A stretch of DNA of 64,000 nucleotides from NCBI RefSeq assembly GCF_000237925.1, contig NC_031495.1, positions 49,517,925-49,581,924 of the forward strand. The letters are read 5' to 3'. Under the pieces are notes generated by a model. That model was given only the letters and a program-made list of their open reading frames with translations. It was not told where the DNA came from and searched no databases. Below, one piece after another: positions 12,546 through 24,465 of the stretch. Position 1 is the first letter of the stretch. The number at the start of each line of letters is the position of its first letter. The stretch comes from Schistosoma mansoni. Taxonomy: Eukaryota; Platyhelminthes; Trematoda; Strigeidida; Schistosomatidae. Position numbers and translations under genes: made by a program.

Positions 12546-13177
12546 AAAGCTTACTTACCATGATAAAGTATTAAAGAACACGTTTTCTTGTTAGTGTAGC
12601 TTTGCTGTTTCACTATAGTAGGAAAGCTCAATCAACATGATATCAGTTTGCTAAACAACGGGATACTTACTGGCTCTTCCCAAAGGTCAAAGGTTCAAAA
12701 ATAATACTGGACTATGTCTGTTCGTTGTCGGAGGTCCAGTTATCATCGGAGGTAATAACAGCAAGTAGCGTGTAACTAGAATTTTTACTGCTGTTATTCC
12801 TATCCAGCTGGTAATTATCAATCGCCTTTTCATAGGGACTTCATCTGTCATCTGGAGTTCCGTTCGATTAGTAGTTTGGAAACCGCATAGTCTTATGTAG
12901 TTATATACAGACTTTTCTTAACATATACAACAAACCTAAATATGTACGGAATATCCATAAACAGATAAACCTGTAATGTTGATCTCAAATACCTATTTTA
13001 CGAGTCGTCAGTATTGAAAACCTAACCGATCGATTCATTAGATTCATTCATTAAGTCGCTTCAGATGTATTATTTTCAAAACTTATTAGTTATTTGATGT
13101 ATCATCCCATCTAGTTGATCAATTATAATCGAATATTAGTTATTCACGAAATATTTTTCTTCCGTTTTGTATTTTAG

Positions 13178-13223
13178 AAAATTGTCTGTAGCATTCTGTT
13201 TCTATTTGTTTTGTCAGTGAAAG
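13178..13223 (+). CDS. Exon 2: signal peptide
   Basis: Acceptor '...gtattttag' ends at 13177 and donor gtaagt starts at 13224. Joined to the ATG of exon 1 it reads MKIVCSILFLFVLSVK plus the first G of a codon. That is a short basic start, a ten-residue hydrophobic core, then small residues supplied by the next exon, a textbook secretory signal. The exon is 46 nt (phase 0 to phase 1). The split codon begins with G, so the first residue from any array-A exon becomes Gly, Ala, Val or Asp, which suits a cleavage site. It enters only array A in frame. Because it starts in phase 0, a schistosome spliced leader, which as I recall ends in AUG, could also supply the start codon. Confidence 0.75.
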
Positions 13224-16200
13224 GTAAGTCATTGAGTGTTTTTCATAGAGGTTTAGGTTTACTATATCTTTTGGTGATATTATACTTTAAGTTTTTAAAT
13301 CTAAATAATGATGCCAAGCCGCTCCTATTTTCCTCTTATTCCTTGATGTTCCGTTGATTATGTAACGTTCCACTTTCTTCAATTTCGGGCTTCAGATACT
13401 TTATTATACTTATAATTTTTGCTGTATATGGAACTAAAAATATAATCCTGCTGTATAACCCTAGGGTAAAGTAGTTTTATCATCAACTTCCTACAGAATG
13501 ACTACCTAGTATTTAGATAATTCTTAAGTTCTGTCAATATATTTGATCAACTTTCTATCAGTTTTTGGTATAGCTTCGTTCATCGAATCAGTATAGATCA
13601 GAGAGACTTATAATTTGTGTGGCATATATTTTATAGTCTGGCGCAAAGTATCTTTTGTTTCATAGGGGAAAATAGAATTGAACTTATTTCTGTCACAGAA
13701 ATGCTATTTGAACCTTAGAACTTCAACTACTAGTTCTTAGGTTTAAACTGTACTTTATGTAATTCAGTCAAAACACTTGAGTGCTATCAGTAAACCCCAT
13801 ATAAAAGATGTGGCTCAATGTTGAGTACATAAATTTGTGTCTGGTGAATGTTCAATACAGAAGGTTGTAACAATGTTTTTCATTATTTCAAGAGTGAAAC
13901 AGATCAATAGTCATACACAAAAAGTCCAAAAGATCCATGAAATTCTGTAAAAATGTATGGAAATTGAGAGCGTTTATGTGAAATTTAATCTTCAAGCTTC
14001 CAGTTTACTTCCATTTTATTATTATTATTCGTTTACTAGTGTAAAATCCGTTCGTCGGTGTCTTTTATTCGCAGTATAAATATTTAAGTTGTATTTTCAA
14101 AACATTTCTGCTTTATTCATTTTCTAACTATTAAAAATATGTCTTGGGGATGTACATGGTTATTGGTTAACTACGTGAATATAGTAGAGTAATTATTTTT
14201 TTAAAGAGCAACTAAAACAGTAGTGTAGATGTGCAGTGGTAGAAGTCTTTAAGCTTCAGTATATACAATACGTAGCCACCATTTGAAGAATGTATGATTC
14301 AAAATTAATCCTAGGTCTTTTACTTCGCTCACTGGCTGATGATGTGGTCACCGAAATCTTCCCAACGTTCACTTATCACATTGAAAGTGGCCTTCTAGGA
14401 CGATTAGCTGTTGAGTTTAGGTGGTACGGTACAATTATGTCTACTTATAATAATGTACCTACTTTAGCCATCTAACACATTGTTTATGTTGTACATTCTA
14501 ATTAGTTTCATTTAGCCTTTAATATTTTTCAAAAGCAGTAGTCTTCAGTTTGGGGTTGTAAAGATCGTTGAATTTAATTGAAATCATGATCCAGTCAATG
14601 TTAAATCACCATTGAAACTTGCAGCCGTTTCATCCTAGTATGGAACTCCTGAGCAGTGCGCAGTCACCCACCTACAATAATGGATGGTGGTTGCGCGACA
14701 TCGTTCATTGGTTGAATTTAGAAATGGACGCCGTTGGATGTTGGTTCTGTGGTTTAGAGGTTAAGCGTTGGTGCGCGTAACCGAAGGTCCAGGCTTCGAA
14801 TCCGGCGTGGTGGACCGTGGATGCGCACTACTACGAGGACGAAACGGCCGTTTAGTGCTTCCATGTTTAAATTGTGGTCTAGCATTGGTCGATTCATGAT
14901 TTCAATAAAAGTAACAAATTTGTTTCAGCAGAATTGAGCGTTGAATAAGACGTAGCTTATAGTTTTAGTTTTATAATATTTTGAATAGTCATCGTTTTTT
15001 ACTTTAGCTTAGTCCTATAAAATCTATAATGTGGGTATATATTTAATATGGCTAAAAAACTACAAAACGATTATTCTACGTTATAGAAAAAACTAACGAA
15101 AATCCGTAATATAGAATAATTAACTGAATGTGTATTCTGGTATTATTGAATATTGATATCCATCATCTTTTAAACTTCACACTCAGTCAATTATAGATTT
15201 TCCAATCTATTGATAATACTTACTGTGTACTATTATCTGCCTATATTTCATGTTCTAATACTCTCATTACTTGTCTGTTTGTGTATTTCCCTTCTCTCCT
15301 GTAATGTCTCACGTTGTAAACACTTGTGATTTACTACCTAATTTCTGTCGGATAATATAAAGTCATAATACTATTGTGTGTTTTTCATTCTATCGGATGG
15401 TTTCTGTGATGATTGTACAACATCTAACCTTATTTGTGTTTCTTTATGTGAATTATGTGTGTTAATATTAACATGTATATACACATGTTTACCGGAAAAG
15501 AAAATGGAAAGTAACATGCAATCTTACTATTATACTAGACAAAATGTTTTGTAATCAGGTATATTATTTGGCAGTTTGACTTCACAGTCTTGACAATCAG
15601 TATCTGTAGGATTTATCGAATACGTAGCCACTTAATGAGTTGTATACAATATAGTACCTAAAACAAATATATATTGGTTTAGCAGCAATAACAGTGGTGG
15701 TGGCAAACGAAATACGCCAGTGGTAGTTCGAAAGAAACAACTGACACTTAGAGCTTTGCTGAATCCTTATTTGGAATTATCCATAAAAGTTTATATTTCT
15801 CTGTTGGGTTGTGAGTAGTTAATGGGGATAGATATATTTGATACTTCCCTTTCACAGAACTTTTGGAATTGCATGATTGTTTAATTAAATAGTGTCAGAG
15901 ATCGTATTCTGACTAAAACTTCCAGGAGGTGTATTACTAACCACTGCTGTTACATGAGCTATGTATATATATTCCTGTTTTCTGCTTTCATTAGTTACTT
16001 CTTAAAGTCATAGTGTTATACAATCAAATCCTGTATAGTACCTTTCAGCTATCAATGCTTGCAGTTAAGAAGAGTGGGATTTTCGACGAAATATGAACAG
16101 TCTAAATGAATCGGATAATAGTTATCTTGTGTTATTGTTAACAATTAGTAATTCTATAAGGTTTTGATTAATCCACTTTAACCAATACTTATTGACAGAA

Positions 16201-16684
16201 GTGCATTATGAGCGGATACCTCGATATTTCCATTGGATATAAGTGTTCGGCATAGTTTTTGATTTCGCTGCTAGATTTAATCCAAAAAAATCCCGAAAAT
16301 AGTAATTTTATTGTGAGAAACCGATTTATCAAGATGTTTAGCGAATCGATTTGTGCACCAGAATTCAAAGGTGATAGCATCAATAACTTTTGATTGGTGT
16401 TCTACTAGATTTTGTAACACTCTTTAATTATTTCTTCAACAACACTCCTTGTCTTTTCTCTGATTATGAAAATTTAAAACAATAATTTTAGAGGTAATTG
16501 TCAGTTTAAGAAGATCATTGACAAGTGCAAAGTATAAAATTTTCTAAAAGACTCCATGTACTTAGAAAGATAAACAAATATTTTGTTTGACAATGTACTA
16601 AAGATATTCTTAAGAAATTTAACAATTTATTGCAAATATATTAGGTCACAGATATGGTAACGTATAGATTAAGTTTTATTACAG
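13224..16684 (+). other. Intron 2, common upstream intron of array A
   Basis: About 3.5 kb between the signal exon and the first A exon. Apart from a SINE at about 14610-14910 I see no exon-like sequence. The donor at 13224 must choose among sixteen A acceptors, so this intron is the natural place to look for a docking sequence. Confidence 0.6.
14610..14910 (+). repeat. tRNA-derived SINE with hammerhead remnant, head-to-head dimer
   Basis: A plus-strand unit has a Pol III-like A box ('gtggtttagaggttaagcg'), a B box ('GGCTTCGAATCC'), then 'GTGGATGCGCACT..' and 'AGGACGAAACGGCCGTTTAG', ending 'TGTGGTCTAGCAT'. It is preceded by an inverted fragment of the same family (14610-14670). The catalytic CTGAGGA is lost in the plus unit. 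The family recurs at 37.1, 43.3, 52.5, 59.7 and 62.4 kb. Confidence 0.7.
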
Positions 16685-17057
16685 GTCTGGTTACAAATGA
16701 TTGGTTATCGTGTAATTTTGAATCAAGTCATTCATGTGAATGGATTGACGATGCAAATAATTGGCTTGCGAATTGGCGCCCAACTTCTCTTGCTAGTAAA
16801 GGAGATTATTCAGTGAAAGAAAAACACCAAATAGTTCTGTGTACTCAATTTAATCCGCGTACTAAATCGCGTCTACGTAATCATCATGGTCAATTCCCCG
16901 GTTCACAGGAAATTAATTCAGTTGTTCGAATAATTAGTCCACCTATCACTGCACTAGATAGCATTAAGTGTTTATCGTTCATGTATCGATTCGAAAATTC
17001 GCATTATTTTTCTTCATCATCTAGTTTTGTATTAAATTTACTCCGTCGTTCAGAGGG
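16685..17057 (+). CDS. Array A exon 1: N-terminal half of a MAM-like domain
   Basis: 373 nt, phase 1 to 2, acceptor 'attacag' and donor gtaagg. It encodes 'LSCNFESSHSCEWIDD' with NW and W four residues apart, the C.F....C.W...D..NW...W start of a MAM domain. A middle 'VLCTQ', 'KCLSFMYRF' (the MAM C.SF.Y strand) and the closing 'LNLLRRSEG' follow. The last Gly codon is split GG|N. The opening frame shared with intron sequence (ATG at 16654) is not a start: the exon begins after the AG at 16684. Its ISPP replaces the ARLWSP motif of its sisters. Confidence 0.8.
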
Positions 17058-17235
17058 GTAAGGCTGTTTGTCAAATCGTATGGTAGTGACATAGTAGTTT
17101 CCAATGTGTTTTATTTACCTATTACCACAACATGAATATTTCTCGTTATATGATTGCATCTTATGCAATACAACACTGAGAAAACCCGGATAGAAATGAA
17201 GGTTTATCCAAATTATATTCTATCTAAATTGATAG

Positions 17236-17650
17236 CTCATAATAAAATCCGACCAGTTGAACCTGTTCATCATTGTTCATTTGAATGCAATCTATGTGGA
17301 TGGACAAATGATCAAAGCAGTTGGGAAGGTTACTGAGATTTAACTAGAGTCGAAATTCTGTTAACCAATGCATCCTGTTTTCGGGTAATGCAAAAGCCTA
17401 TTAACACAGAAAATTCTTGGTCCATTAGAAAGAAAACGTCTCGTTCAGATAAACCAAGGGACATACTAAACTGCAATCGGCTTATTAGTGCCAAATTATG
17501 GAGTCCTCTTATTCAAAATGAAGATCAACTTCATTGTCTTGTGTTTGTGTACATAATTTACAAACCACCATCTATTTGTGCAAACAAGGTCAGAATCTCT
17601 TCAAATTCAATAAAAGATGCTTCTCTCAGTTTACTTAAACGTCAAGATAA
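17236..17650 (+). pseudogene. Array A exon 2: MAM-like N-half cassette with a nonsense codon
   Basis: Phase 1 entry after 'attgatag', with 'HHCSFECNLCGWTNDQSSW' and later 'AKLWSPLI', 'HCLVFVYII' and 'LSLLKRQDK'. At 17334-17336 a TGA sits exactly where the second conserved Trp (W...W) stands in other cassettes (TGG to TGA). The frame is otherwise open to the end. The donor context is also unusual (GATAA|gtagga instead of GG|gtRag), which would remove the junction Gly. Both features suggest a dead cassette. An assembly error or polymorphism cannot be excluded. Confidence 0.75.
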
Positions 17651-17898
17651 GTAGGATGCTTTGGAAAGGATAACAGTAAATTTTTTGTTTCTGATGAGAT
17701 CTCAGATTAATTTTGTTCGGTAGTTATCTTGGGAACTGAAAATTCCGACCAATATAACGCATTCGTTGTTGTAGTTCTTTGAAGTATCCTCTTGGTGTCG
17801 TTTTCGTTTGAAATCGTTATTATGTGTATATCATCTAGACACTATTTAGCACTTGGTCAGGACATTTGGTGCCTTATATATCCGGCTTTCTTTTCTAG

Positions 17899-18343
17899 CG
17901 ATTGATCCAGTTTATTTCTGCCCTTTCACAAAAAATCTGTGCGATTGGACTAACGATCCAAATAGTTGGCAAAACCATTGGTCTGTGATTGAAGAATCAA
18001 ACTGGCACACTGATAACAATGGCATATCTCCAACTGAATTAAAAGAATCCTATTGCTGTCTTACAAGTGCTGTTTATTCAGGGTCTGATAGTTCAAGCAT
18101 GGCAGTCAGTCATTCACCATGGATTATCCAACCTCATCTTTTAAATGATTTGCAAGATTCTACCACGAAAAAAGCTATACATTCTAGACTATGGAGTGCC
18201 TCTATTCCAACCAAATTAGGATTAAAATGCATGACGTTTGTATACTCTATCCAGTTTGGGTCATCAAGTTACCATCAGAATTCAAATCTATTTTCTGATT
18301 CAACTAAGGAAGCTCCTTTAACAGTTTTACAAAGAAGAGAAGG
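17899..18343 (+). CDS. Array A exon 3: MAM-like N-half
   Basis: 445 nt, phase 1 to 2, acceptor 'ttttctag', donor gtgaat. It encodes 'YFCPFTKNLCDWTNDPNSW' then W, a middle 'YCCLTS' with two adjacent Cys, 'HSRLWSASI', 'KCMTFVYSI' and 'LTVLQRREG'. It is longer than exon 1 because of an insertion of about 25 residues before the RLWS motif. All MAM N-half landmarks are present. Confidence 0.85.
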
Positions 18344-18458
18344 GTGAATAATCCTAAAGTTTGGGTTTTGTGTCTTTCACGCACATTTTTGTTAATATAC
18401 ATTGAAAATGTATTATTTAGGAACCATATAACTCTCCTGTATGTTCTCTGCTTCATAG

Positions 18459-18861
18459 CTGATTTTTCAGTAAAACCGATGCATATTTGTACATTTAATG
18501 GAAGTCTTTGCGGATGGATGAACGATATGAACATTTGGAAACATCAATGGAAGTTGGTTACAAGTAAACAATCAATCAGTCGTAGTGAACAACTATCTAC
18601 AAGTATGCTTTGCATGAATGCGAATGAAGCAACTCCTGATGATTGGATTAATAGCTTCTCACCGTCTGATTTACGTAGTCTTTCGAATCCAAAGATGAAT
18701 AAACCGGTCCAGACAAGATTATGGAGTCCCCCAATACAGGCAAAACACAAATTACACTGCCTCACTTTTATGTATCACGTCGATATAGGAGTAAAACAAG
18801 CGGTATCAAACAACCAGAGAGATGAAAAACCATCATTAGCCATACTACGTCGTAAAGAAGG
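18459..18861 (+). CDS. Array A exon 4: MAM-like N-half
   Basis: 403 nt, phase 1 to 2. Two in-phase acceptors are possible: 'cttcatag' (exon from 18459) and 'gatttttcag' (exon from 18471), which differ by four residues. It encodes 'HICTFNGSLCGWMNDMNIW' then W, 'SMLCMNA', 'QTRLWSPPI', 'HCLTFMYHV' and 'LAILRRKEG'. Donor gtgatt at 18862. Confidence 0.85.
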
Positions 18862-19165
18862 GTGATTTGCTTTTCTGCATACTTCATTTGCTTTTGATAA
18901 TCTTTTATTTGATATGAAGAAGTGTGAGTTCTTAATTACTCAATATTGACTAGCTTTCTATTTAAACTTGATAGTGCAGAGGTTGTAACTTTCTACTTTT
19001 ACAAGTAATTGTTCCTGTTCTACATAAACTACTCACTTTCTCTGATGAACTCAATTTATGTCTCTATGATAGGTACTATTACCTCAACTTTCTCACATAA
19101 AGTGTACTGTTCTATGCATAAGCTGTTTAATAGCTCCATATTTCTTTCTTACTTTCTGTATTCAG

Positions 19166-19586
19166 CAAATAAAAAGTTGAATTCGGATAAACTACTTTGT
19201 TATGGTGAATCTGACAATCACAAAGCATACTGCAGTTGGATTGTAGATCCTAATGATTGGGATAAATTTAAATGGCGTATGGATAAATTACCGTCAATGG
19301 ATAATAATCAAATTGTTTCACAACAAGCTATGTGTTTGCATAGATCTGCTAGTCTTAAGACATCTGAAACGTTAACTTCTCGTTTATGGAGTCCATCCAT
19401 CGGCATTGTAGATGAATCTTCATCGGAGAACAATGTAGATACTTCTATGAATTTCACAGTTGATTTACAACCACGTTGTGTTTCTTTTTCATTTCGTTTC
19501 TTTTACCCTCATATTGTTGCGTTCGGTCCATTATCGGAAGAAGTTCGGAGAGTGCCAAATCTTTCTGTTTTAAAACGTCAAAGAGG
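19166..19586 (+). CDS. Array A exon 5: MAM-like N-half (near-twin of exon 7)
   Basis: 421 nt, phase 1 to 2, acceptor 'gtattcag', donor gtgaga. It starts with 'LLCYGESDNHKAYCSWIVD' and then 'NDW', so the usual C.FE is replaced by CYGES. It continues 'QAMCLHRS', 'TSRLWSPSI', 'PRCVSFSFRFFYPH' and 'LSVLKRQRG'. From about 19272 to the donor it is almost identical to 20795-21109, and the match stops a few bases into the intron. Confidence 0.85.
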
Positions 19587-19738
19587 GTGAGATGATGCTC
19601 TCATAAATTTATTTTTTCCATTCACCCTCTAAGCATAGAGTGAAGTTTCATTATGACGATTTGTAATTATCGTTTATATTAAATTTCTACACCAGTTCTT
19701 ATCCATTGATAAATATATTCACTTCATGGTGTTTTCAG

Positions 19739-20168
19739 CTATTCAAGTAACCGAATCGATGGATTATTCTTCTGAAAGTGATATGAATTTGGAATGTGAA
19801 TTCAAGGAATCAATGTGTAATTGGGGTAATGATCCAAATAATTGGCCTGTAAACTGGCGACTAAATGCAATGAGTTATAAAGAAGAATTTTTAAAACATA
19901 GTGAAATGTCAACAGTAGAAAGAAATTCTATTTGTTTATCCATTCAGGGAAAATCAAATAACCATCAATCTGATCACGATATAACAGCTCGTCTATTCAG
20001 TCCAATCATATCAATTATGAAGCAACCGAGTTGTATACAGTTGATATATAACATACAATATGTTTCTGGTTCATTGAGAGATGAGATTAGTTTGAGTGGA
20101 AGAGAATTGAATATGTACAGTGTTGGTGATAAACTACCTAAATTATCGTTATTACGTCGTCAAATGGG
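19739..20168 (+). CDS. Array A exon 6: MAM-like N-half (near-twin of exon 11)
   Basis: 430 nt, phase 1 to 2, acceptor 'gtgttttcag', donor gtgagc. It encodes 'LECEFKESMCNWGNDPNNW' then W, 'ICLSIQG', 'TARLFSPII', 'SCIQLIYNIQY' and 'LSLLRRQMG'. The 3' part (about 19990-20168) is identical to 24952-25130 of exon 11. The 5' parts are clearly related but diverged, and the introns differ. Confidence 0.85.
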
Positions 20169-20688
20169 GTGAGCGACAGAAAATACACACACGGAAATAT
20201 GTTTAATATTTTCCGACTGAAATGGCTTTGATATTTATAAGTTTGTTATCAAATTCACCTTTTTTAAATTTTAACCAGCTATCTTATTGATGGAAATTCA
20301 ACCAAGTGGTTTTTTGCAGTATGCCGTTGGTAACAAGTAATGCCGATAATGTTTTATTTCACTAGCTGTTGAAAATCTACGTACTTAACCTTATTTCAAG
20401 TGAAGGTTACTCTTCTTTTTTCACACTCCTACTTCATTGAAATATAAATTTCTTAGTAGTGTTAGTCATTCTGAATATGGTGTGTTTCATTCAAGTTGAA
20501 CTAACTTTTCAAAATCACCTGGTTTTGCTTTCCGATTTCGGTTTTATTTTCAAGTGATTTCAAAGTTTCCAAATAGATCGGATTATGTAGCTACTTACGC
20601 TTGTTTATTTCAATGAATTCAACCAACGCTTTTTCGAAAAAATATCATTAATACATTGTTCCATTTATTTGTTCCGTTCCATGTGCAG

Positions 20689-21109
20689 CTATATCAAATA
20701 GTAATATGGATTTACTGCAGTGCTACGGTGGATGTGGTGATCACAAGGGATACTGCAGTTGGATTGTAGATCAAAACGATTGGGGTAGATTTAAATGGCG
20801 TATGGATAAATTACCGTCAATGGATAATAATCAAATTGTTTCACAACAAGCTATGTGTTTGCATAGATCTGCTAGTCTTAAGACATCTGAAACGTTAACT
20901 TCTCGTTTATGGAGTCCATCCATCGGCATTGTAGATGAATCTTCATCGGAGAACTATGTAGATACTTCTATGAATTTCACAGTTGATTTACAACCACGTT
21001 GTGTTTCTTTTTCATTTCGTTTCTTTTACCCTCATATTGTTGCGTTCGGTCCATTATCGGAAGAAGTTCGGAGAGTGCCAAATCTTTCTGTTTTAAAACG
21101 TCAAAGAGG
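20689..21109 (+). CDS. Array A exon 7: MAM-like N-half (near-twin of exon 5)
   Basis: 421 nt, phase 1 to 2, acceptor 'catgtgcag', donor gtgaga. It begins 'LLQCYGGCGDHKGYCSWIVD' with an extra Cys compared with exon 5. From 'RFKWRMDKLPS' to the donor it matches exon 5 with about one base difference (N to Y in 'SSSENYVD'). The pattern suggests recent duplication or exon-limited gene conversion. Confidence 0.85.
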
Positions 21110-21245
21110 GTGAGATGGTACTTCATTAGTTCGACTTTTTCACTTTTTTTTCACTTTGTTTTGGAGCGACTGAGAAAAATTTATTTAATTTTTCTTTATT
21201 TATTTGTCTGTCGTTCAGTATACTTTTTATATACATCACTTTAAG

Positions 21246-21618
21246 GTCATTTGTCCTCACCGTTTCTTCTGAACTGCAACTTCACTCAACTGTGTTCGTG
21301 GTCAATGGATCAAAATGACTGGGGCCAAGAGAGATGGAAGAAAGAAATATTACCTTCGAAAATGACAGGGTCATTAGCTCTTGCAGAAGATGTCCTTTGT
21401 TTTCAGACTCCAAGACAAAATGATCTCAATGAGGATCTGTTTGTGGGACGTTTGTGGAGTCCACCTGTTGTCTCGATATCTAGAAATCCTCGTCTAAATA
21501 ATAAAATGAACATTATAGATCTTAAATGCCTCACATTTTCGCACAACATTTTCAGTGGTTACCCCAATATGCAAGTCAAACAAACTCCAAGTCTTGCTCT
21601 TTTAAAACGACAGCGAGG
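21246..21618 (+). CDS. Array A exon 8: MAM-like N-half
   Basis: 373 nt, phase 1 to 2, acceptor 'atcactttaag', donor gtatgc. It encodes 'LNCNFTQLCSWSMDQNDW' then W, 'VLCFQTP', 'VGRLWSPPV', 'KCLTFSHNI' and 'LALLKRQRG'. The usual Tyr of SF.Y is His here. The acceptor lacks a strong pyrimidine run directly before AAG but has a T-rich tract slightly upstream. Confidence 0.8.
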
Positions 21619-23294
21619 GTATGCTTATATTACTAGCTATGGAAGTTGTTCGATGTTTCTTAACTAAATGGCATGTTGCAATTTGTTGTTCATGCTTTAA
21701 TTTACTATCCCTTCTTTATTATGAAACCAACTGTTTACTCCTTTTATTCATTCCTATCCGTTTGATTTCTCTTATCTGATAATTTCTTACAATTAGTTCG
21801 GCAACTTATAAGATAACCTGTAAACATTATTAATGGTATTTGTTCACCAAACACAAAATTTATGTCATAGAGATTTGTGAAGTTCAACTAAAGCTGAAGT
21901 TCCCACGAGATCTGGAGCTTTCGGATTCTGATCTTTGGTGAGGTCATGGATGACATACTAGAACGAAACAGCTACCCATTACTCATTGATTTCTAATAGT
22001 TTTGTAACCCAAATTCAAAAGGTCTATTTACCTCGAGGCTTCTCTCTAGACTGGTTTCATGCAGCTTAAAACTTAATATGTCTATGTACTTCATTGTATA
22101 TGCTGTGCATTTCTTCGCAAATTGTACGATAACTTACTTTCTCGGGGTCCTGATGATTTTCATAATCGATATTTGGAGACGTTGGTTAACATGTTTTCGA
22201 ATCTGTCGCAATGGTGTTTATCCATTTACCCTTTGTTTTGAAATACTTATACTTCTTATTACACAAACTCATTCTTCTCGAATCATATTGCTTATGCTTG
22301 ACATTTTTTTTTACTAATTCTGATACTGTTACTGCTTCCAATACTTTTGAGTTTGTCTTAATTTCATTTCACTGTACTGTTAGATGGCTGACTGATTGAT
22401 TTGGATTTTAAGGTTTGTTTAAGCTAGGTGTTTTCAATTTGTTGGTCAATCAACTGAGTACTGGACTTCTAAATCAGTGAATCATCAGTTCGCGCTACTT
22501 ATTTACTAGGCTTCTACATATGCCATTCGTAGAGTTACATCTAAACTTTGAGAGTGTTTCATAGTTATACTACTTCAATCAAATATTTTTGAAGACAAGA
22601 GTCAATCTTTTGTAGATAAGTTTTCTTAGCATCAAACTGTGTCTAGTTATGTATAGATGCATTTACCTCTTTATGAAGTTTTTGGCAAACCTTTTTTTAC
22701 TTCTGTTGTTATTCTGCTCACAAACATTTAAATCTGAAATTACTACTTATATTTCCAGTCAGAATTCATCTTATTTTACTTGGGGGTCGGTAAAAGAAAT
22801 TTAGTGTATTTGGTTAGCTAAATTCCTCTTATTCTACATCAAATATGTATAGTAAACTAATCTAAATGTAGGAACTTCAATTTGGGTCTAACTAGCACCG
22901 ACTGCAATAACGTTTAGTTGGTGAATGTTCGGATAAAAAATAAAGCAGATTTCAAATTTATTTACCATTTACAACCTTAGCCACTGTTCTATGAGTCCGA
23001 ACTATTGAATTGCCTTAAACTGCAATACCACTTTCGTGAGAACGAAGTAGTGGCTCAGTGCGGAAATGTTATGTACGTGGGACCTATTGAATCAAAACTT
23101 TATCGAGTAGGAAACTGAACACTGGAACTAATCTTGTAATTCTTATACCTTTATCATTTCTAAATGTTTTCTGTGCCAACATTATCAATAAATAATCTCA
23201 ACCCCTTTCCACTGAATAACTCATTTTTTTCTTTTTTGCAAACTTATCTGAGAAGAAAATATCATTCACAGCTTCTATCTTCTTATTTATTAAG
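21619..23294 (+). other. 1.7 kb intron between array A exons 8 and 9
   Basis: Longer than most spacings in this block. I looked for a decayed cassette (C.F, NDW, RLWS, LLKR motifs) and found none. No recognisable repeat. Confidence 0.5.
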
Positions 23295-23667
23295 GTTATT
23301 TACTAATGGACCAGTCATTATCTTGTGATTTCGACAATATTTTAGTACCTTTATGCAATTGGCAACATGATTTAAACGATTGGCGTGGACGATGGAAACA
23401 TTGGATATCGCCTACTAATAATCATAATCAGTTAGGAGATAAACATCTATGTCTGGAGTTGAATAAAGAAGATCCTAATGATGATTCTGCGGAGGCGATT
23501 GACTTAACGGTTCGCCTTTGGAGTCAGTTAATAAGAACGAAAAAATTATCTGAGCAGCAAAAACCGAAGTGTTTAAGTTTATCCTATAATTTAGATCATG
23601 GTTTACTGCGAAACCCGACTGATGGTCAGTCACAGCCTAAATTGTCTGTACTGATGCGCCGTGAAGG
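23295..23667 (+). CDS. Array A exon 9: MAM-like N-half
   Basis: 373 nt, phase 1 to 2, acceptor 'tttattaag', donor gtgaga. It encodes 'LSCDFDNILVPLCNWQHD' with NDW then W, 'HLCLELN', 'TVRLWSQLI', 'KCLSLSYNL' and 'LSVLMRREG'. Confidence 0.85.
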
Positions 23668-24041
23668 GTGAGATCACCTATATATGTGTATACACACATA
23701 TACCTCTGTATAATCTATCCATCTATATCATCTAGCTATTCTCTACCAGTTTATCTAAATCTATCCTTTTTATTTAGATTTTTGTTTCCCATTCATCAAA
23801 TTGTATATCTTAACCTCATAGAAAATAAAACTGCTTTTTCCAGACAACTATTCTATTTTGTCTCAACTGTTAATGTTACACCACAAGGAATTTCTCTAGT
23901 GTTTGTTTACATTAAAATTTATTTGCTTCATATCAGTTGTTCAGTTCTACGACTTAAGTCATTCCTTATTTCTGCACTTTCTCTTATAATACCCGTCGAA
24001 TGTTATAGTCAAAAAGTTCTTGATTGTCAATCTTTCCACAG

Positions 24042-24465
24042 CTATTATTGATCCATCATCTACGTACTCAGTGCCCTCAGATCAATCAAAGTTGTTCAAT
24101 AATTATCAGTCTTATCAGTCACTACTGGATTGCAATTTTACTGATTCATCCATGTGTAAATGGTCTAATGACCCGAATAATTGGCCTGTTAACTGGGAAC
24201 TTGAATTAGCTGATAAATCCAGTACAAGTGTTAATCAGGAAAGTTCTGGACTTATTTGTTTATATGCAACTAAATCAATTCAACCGATGGATTTAAGTGC
24301 AAGACTTTTTAGTTCACTAATGAGATCTACTTTCAATAATATTTGTTTAAAATTATTTTATACCATCGTCATTTCCAGCCGTACATCTAGTATGGATTCA
24401 TCAGACATTTTAAGAGATGGAATTTCTGCTATGCCTAAATTGTCATTATTACGTCGTCAAATGGG
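24042..24465 (+). CDS. Array A exon 10: MAM-like N-half
   Basis: 424 nt, phase 1 to 2, acceptor 'tctttccacag', donor gtaaga. It encodes 'LDCNFTDSSMCKWSNDPNNW' then W, 'LICLYAT', 'SARLFSSLM', 'ICLKLFYTI' and 'LSLLRRQMG'. The shared RLF and RRQMG place it with exons 6 and 11. Confidence 0.85.

Larger units (their letters stand above)
8095..13177 (+). other. Intron 1 (about 5.1 kb) with LINE and repeat insertions
   Basis: Bounded by the donor gtaagt at 8095 and the acceptor 'ttgtattttag' ending at 13177. It holds two RTE-like LINE copies in opposite orientation and another interspersed repeat. The 8.1-9.2 kb and 12.55-13.17 kb parts show nothing I can identify. Confidence 0.65.

Noticed and set aside
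22078-22399. Possible decayed A cassette in the exon 8-9 gap
   Set aside because: Hydrophobic frames without C.F, NDW, RLWS or LLKR motifs and no matching splice-site layout.
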